From contig NZ_WBKO01000001.1 in NCBI RefSeq assembly GCF_032842345.1, positions 930,001-994,000 of the forward strand: a stretch of 64,000 bases of DNA. Reading direction: 5' to 3'. Below, piece by piece: positions 62,676 through 64,000 of this stretch; the first letter of the stretch is position 1; each line of letters starts with the position of its first letter. The notes below the pieces were generated by a model that was not told where the DNA came from, did no database searches, and worked only from the letters and a program-made list of their open reading frames with translations. Both the position numbers and the translations under genes were made by a program. The DNA is from Methanoculleus caldifontis (GTDB lineage Archaea > Halobacteriota > Methanomicrobia > Methanomicrobiales > Methanoculleaceae).

Positions 62676-63889
62676 GCCGCGACCGCCTCCAGGAGTTCCT
62701 GCCTGAACCTCCCGGCTTCTCCGGGTTCGATCCGGGCGCCGGCTCTCCGGTGGTGCCCGCCGCCCTGGCCGCCGCACGCCTCCGCGACCCTGCGCATGAG
62801 CGCCTCAAGGTCGAGGTCGACGCCCGGCGGGCAGCGTGCCGAGACGGAGCAGTGGTCCCCTCTCGGCCCCATGACGAAGACCGGGCCGGTCCCGACGAGG
62901 TCGTTTGCGAGCGTGTCCGCGACGTCGCTTGCCACCGTGCCGTCATCCACCGCAAAGATGGCGAGGCGGTCGTCGAGCCTGCGCGCCCCCCGGATACCCG
63001 CGATGACCGCCTGCCGATAGCGGCAGGTGATCTCCCAGGCATCCTTGAGGGCGTGGGTCGAGCGGAGACAGAGCGACGCGCCGAGATCTCCGTTTCCGGA
63101 TTTGCCGCAGGCGTCGACGACGGCGGCGAGATTCAGGGCCTCGTCGATCACCTCCCGGCCGAGGCTGTAGGTCGTCCCCCAGATTCCGCAGAGCGCGGAG
63201 ACCGATGCTTTCGGGGCGGCCGTAAGAACGACCCGGGAGAGGAGGGACTCGAGGTCCACGTCGTCCTCGTCGGTGACCGCTGCAACGAGGGTCCTCGCTG
63301 TATCGGGCGAGCCCGAGAACCCGTCGAGATAGGGGTTGACGGCGAGGGCGAGCTGCTCGACGAGGCCCCTTCCTGCAAGGCGGAGGCCGCGGCGGGGCGT
63401 GATGAACCCGTTCGCGATCCCCTCGCTTGCGATCTCCCTGTTCGGTCCTTCGAGTTCCTGGCCGTCGCCGAGGATCCCGAGGAGTGCGAGGCTCGCGAGG
63501 TCGCGGTTGTCTCCCATGCGCTGCGCGACCAGGTAGGCCGCGCCGGACGCCGAGAGGCTCCGGTCGCCGTCGATTCCCGCAAGACGCGGGTTGACGTGGT
63601 AGTCGCCCTCGAAGTGGGGCAGGTGGTGGTCCACCACCATCACGTCACCGGAAAGGTCCGTGAGTGCTGACCCGAAGTCGCAGAGAAGCACGCTGCCGTC
63701 GCGCGGCACGTCGGCCGTAGCTATGCCTGAGCAGATCCTCAGCCGGAACCGCCCGCCCTCGCGGAACATGGCGTGGCAGAGGATGGATGCGGCGGCGATA
63801 CCGTCCGCATCGTGGTGCGCGAGCACCTCCACGAACTCCTGTTCGAGGAGGTGGTCGGCGAGACGGGCGGCAGCGGCTTCAAGCGACAT
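62672..63889 (-). CDS. RecJ-like DHH/DHHA1 phosphoesterase
   Basis: 405 aa. DHH motifs: LAHHDADGIAAASILCHAMF near residue 22, GSVLLCDFGS near 66, MVVDHHLPHFEG near 84 and GILGDGQELEG near 136. The C-terminal DHHA1 ends with GGQGGGHHRRAG, a glycine-rich substrate loop. This is the archaeal RecJ-homologue group; relatives degrade single-stranded nucleic acid, and some associate with GINS/MCM. It is encoded between rps15 and pcc1, in the conserved operon order. Confidence 0.93.
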   Translation of the reverse strand: MSLEAAAARLADHLLEQEFVEVLAHHDADGIAAASILCHAMFREGGRFRLRICSGIATADVPRDGSVLLCDFGSALTDLSGDVMVVDHHLPHFEGDYHVNPRLAGIDGDRSLSASGAAYLVAQRMGDNRDLASLALLGILGDGQELEGPNREIASEGIANGFITPRRGLRLAGRGLVEQLALAVNPYLDGFSGSPDTARTLVAAVTDEDDVDLESLLSRVVLTAAPKASVSALCGIWGTTYSLGREVIDEALNLAAVVDACGKSGNGDLGASLCLRSTHALKDAWEITCRYRQAVIAGIRGARRLDDRLAIFAVDDGTVASDVADTLANDLVGTGPVFVMGPRGDHCSVSARCPPGVDLDLEALMRRVAEACGGQGGGHHRRAGARIEPGEAGRFRQELLEAVAA

Positions 63890-63895
63890 GGGTCA

Positions 63896-64000
63896 TCAGC
63901 GGGACAGCAGGATCTCCGCGGTCTCCGGCTTGTAGGTCCAGCCTTCCGGCAGCCGTCCGGACCCGACGTAGTACTTGACCAGCCTGCGCACCTTGGACTC
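63896..64000 (-). CDS. rps15: 30S ribosomal protein S15 (uS15), C-terminal part
   Basis: Partial gene cut by the right edge; the last 34 codons are visible. The peptide [20 protein letters not shown], then [14 protein letters not shown], is the characteristic C-terminus of archaeal S15. Six bases separate its stop from the RecJ-like start, so it leads that operon. Confidence 0.9.
   Translation of the reverse strand, partial: ESKVRRLVKYYVGSGRLPEGWTYKPETAEILLSR

Overview
The window is GC-rich archaeal DNA from a methanogen. It opens with the end of a methyl-coenzyme M reductase operon (mcrG, mcrA). It also carries archaeal-type ribosomal proteins (L11, L1, L10/P0, L12/P1, S3Ae, the end of S15), Spt5, SecE, FtsZ, the KEOPS subunit Pcc1, the archaeal D-aminoacyl-tRNA deacylase, the archaeal dihydropterin pyrophosphokinase MptE, archaeal phosphoglycerate mutase and a geranylgeranyl reductase. 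High GC, many radical SAM and PAS proteins, and dockerin/PKD surface proteins fit Methanomicrobiales. Methanoculleus or a close relative is my best guess; this is inference, not a database match.

Layout. 1-2546: end of the mcr operon. 2547-5740: DNA polymerase IV and a membrane-anchored ClpP-class protease, separated by palindromic dispersed repeats. 5773-8658: a lipoprotein, an HNH protein, a TPR protein and a MerR/GyrI-type regulator. 8670-12751: a GH13 glycosidase, a geranylgeranyl reductase and a radical SAM protein with a helix-hairpin-helix tail. 12785-15405: two tandem PRC-barrel/DUF2795-like proteins. 15564-17609: a B12-binding radical SAM protein and a Cys-rich protein. 17782-21639: an ABC-2 exporter whose larger permease is fused to a PrsW-like intramembrane protease. 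21900-24615: a soluble PAS chemoreceptor and CheW. 24987-28887: tRNA-Lys, then an operon of TrkA-N/DHH phosphoesterase, MptE and a radical SAM protein with unusual cysteine spacing. 29133-34523: M50/CBS protease, small PRC-barrel protein, Thg1, IleS. 34918-38564: SLOG-type protein and two MoeA-family genes with a small protein. 38659-44502: information-processing block (DtdA, FtsZ, SecE, Spt5, L11, L1, L10, L12). 44645-49702: two secreted PKD/dockerin proteins with peptidase domains. 49952-58049: HypF, two HTH regulators, an SF2 helicase, a PAS protein with a lone H-box, and an MFS transporter. 58160-61087: methyltransferase-like protein, bactofilin-like protein, ApgM. 61138-64000: an unrecognised protein, then S3Ae, Pcc1, a RecJ-like DHH protein and the end of S15, read leftward as one operon.

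Almost everything looks chromosomal. I see no insertion sequence, prophage, CRISPR array or rRNA gene, and only one tRNA. The least ordinary items are: a dispersed palindromic repeat family between genes (at least seven places); the ABC permease/PrsW fusion with a palindrome in its divergent promoter; the TrkA-N/DHH protein as a possible signalling-nucleotide phosphodiesterase; the paired dockerin peptidases; and the DUF2795-like/PRC tandem. Promoter calls rest on TATA-like sequences at plausible distances and are tentative.
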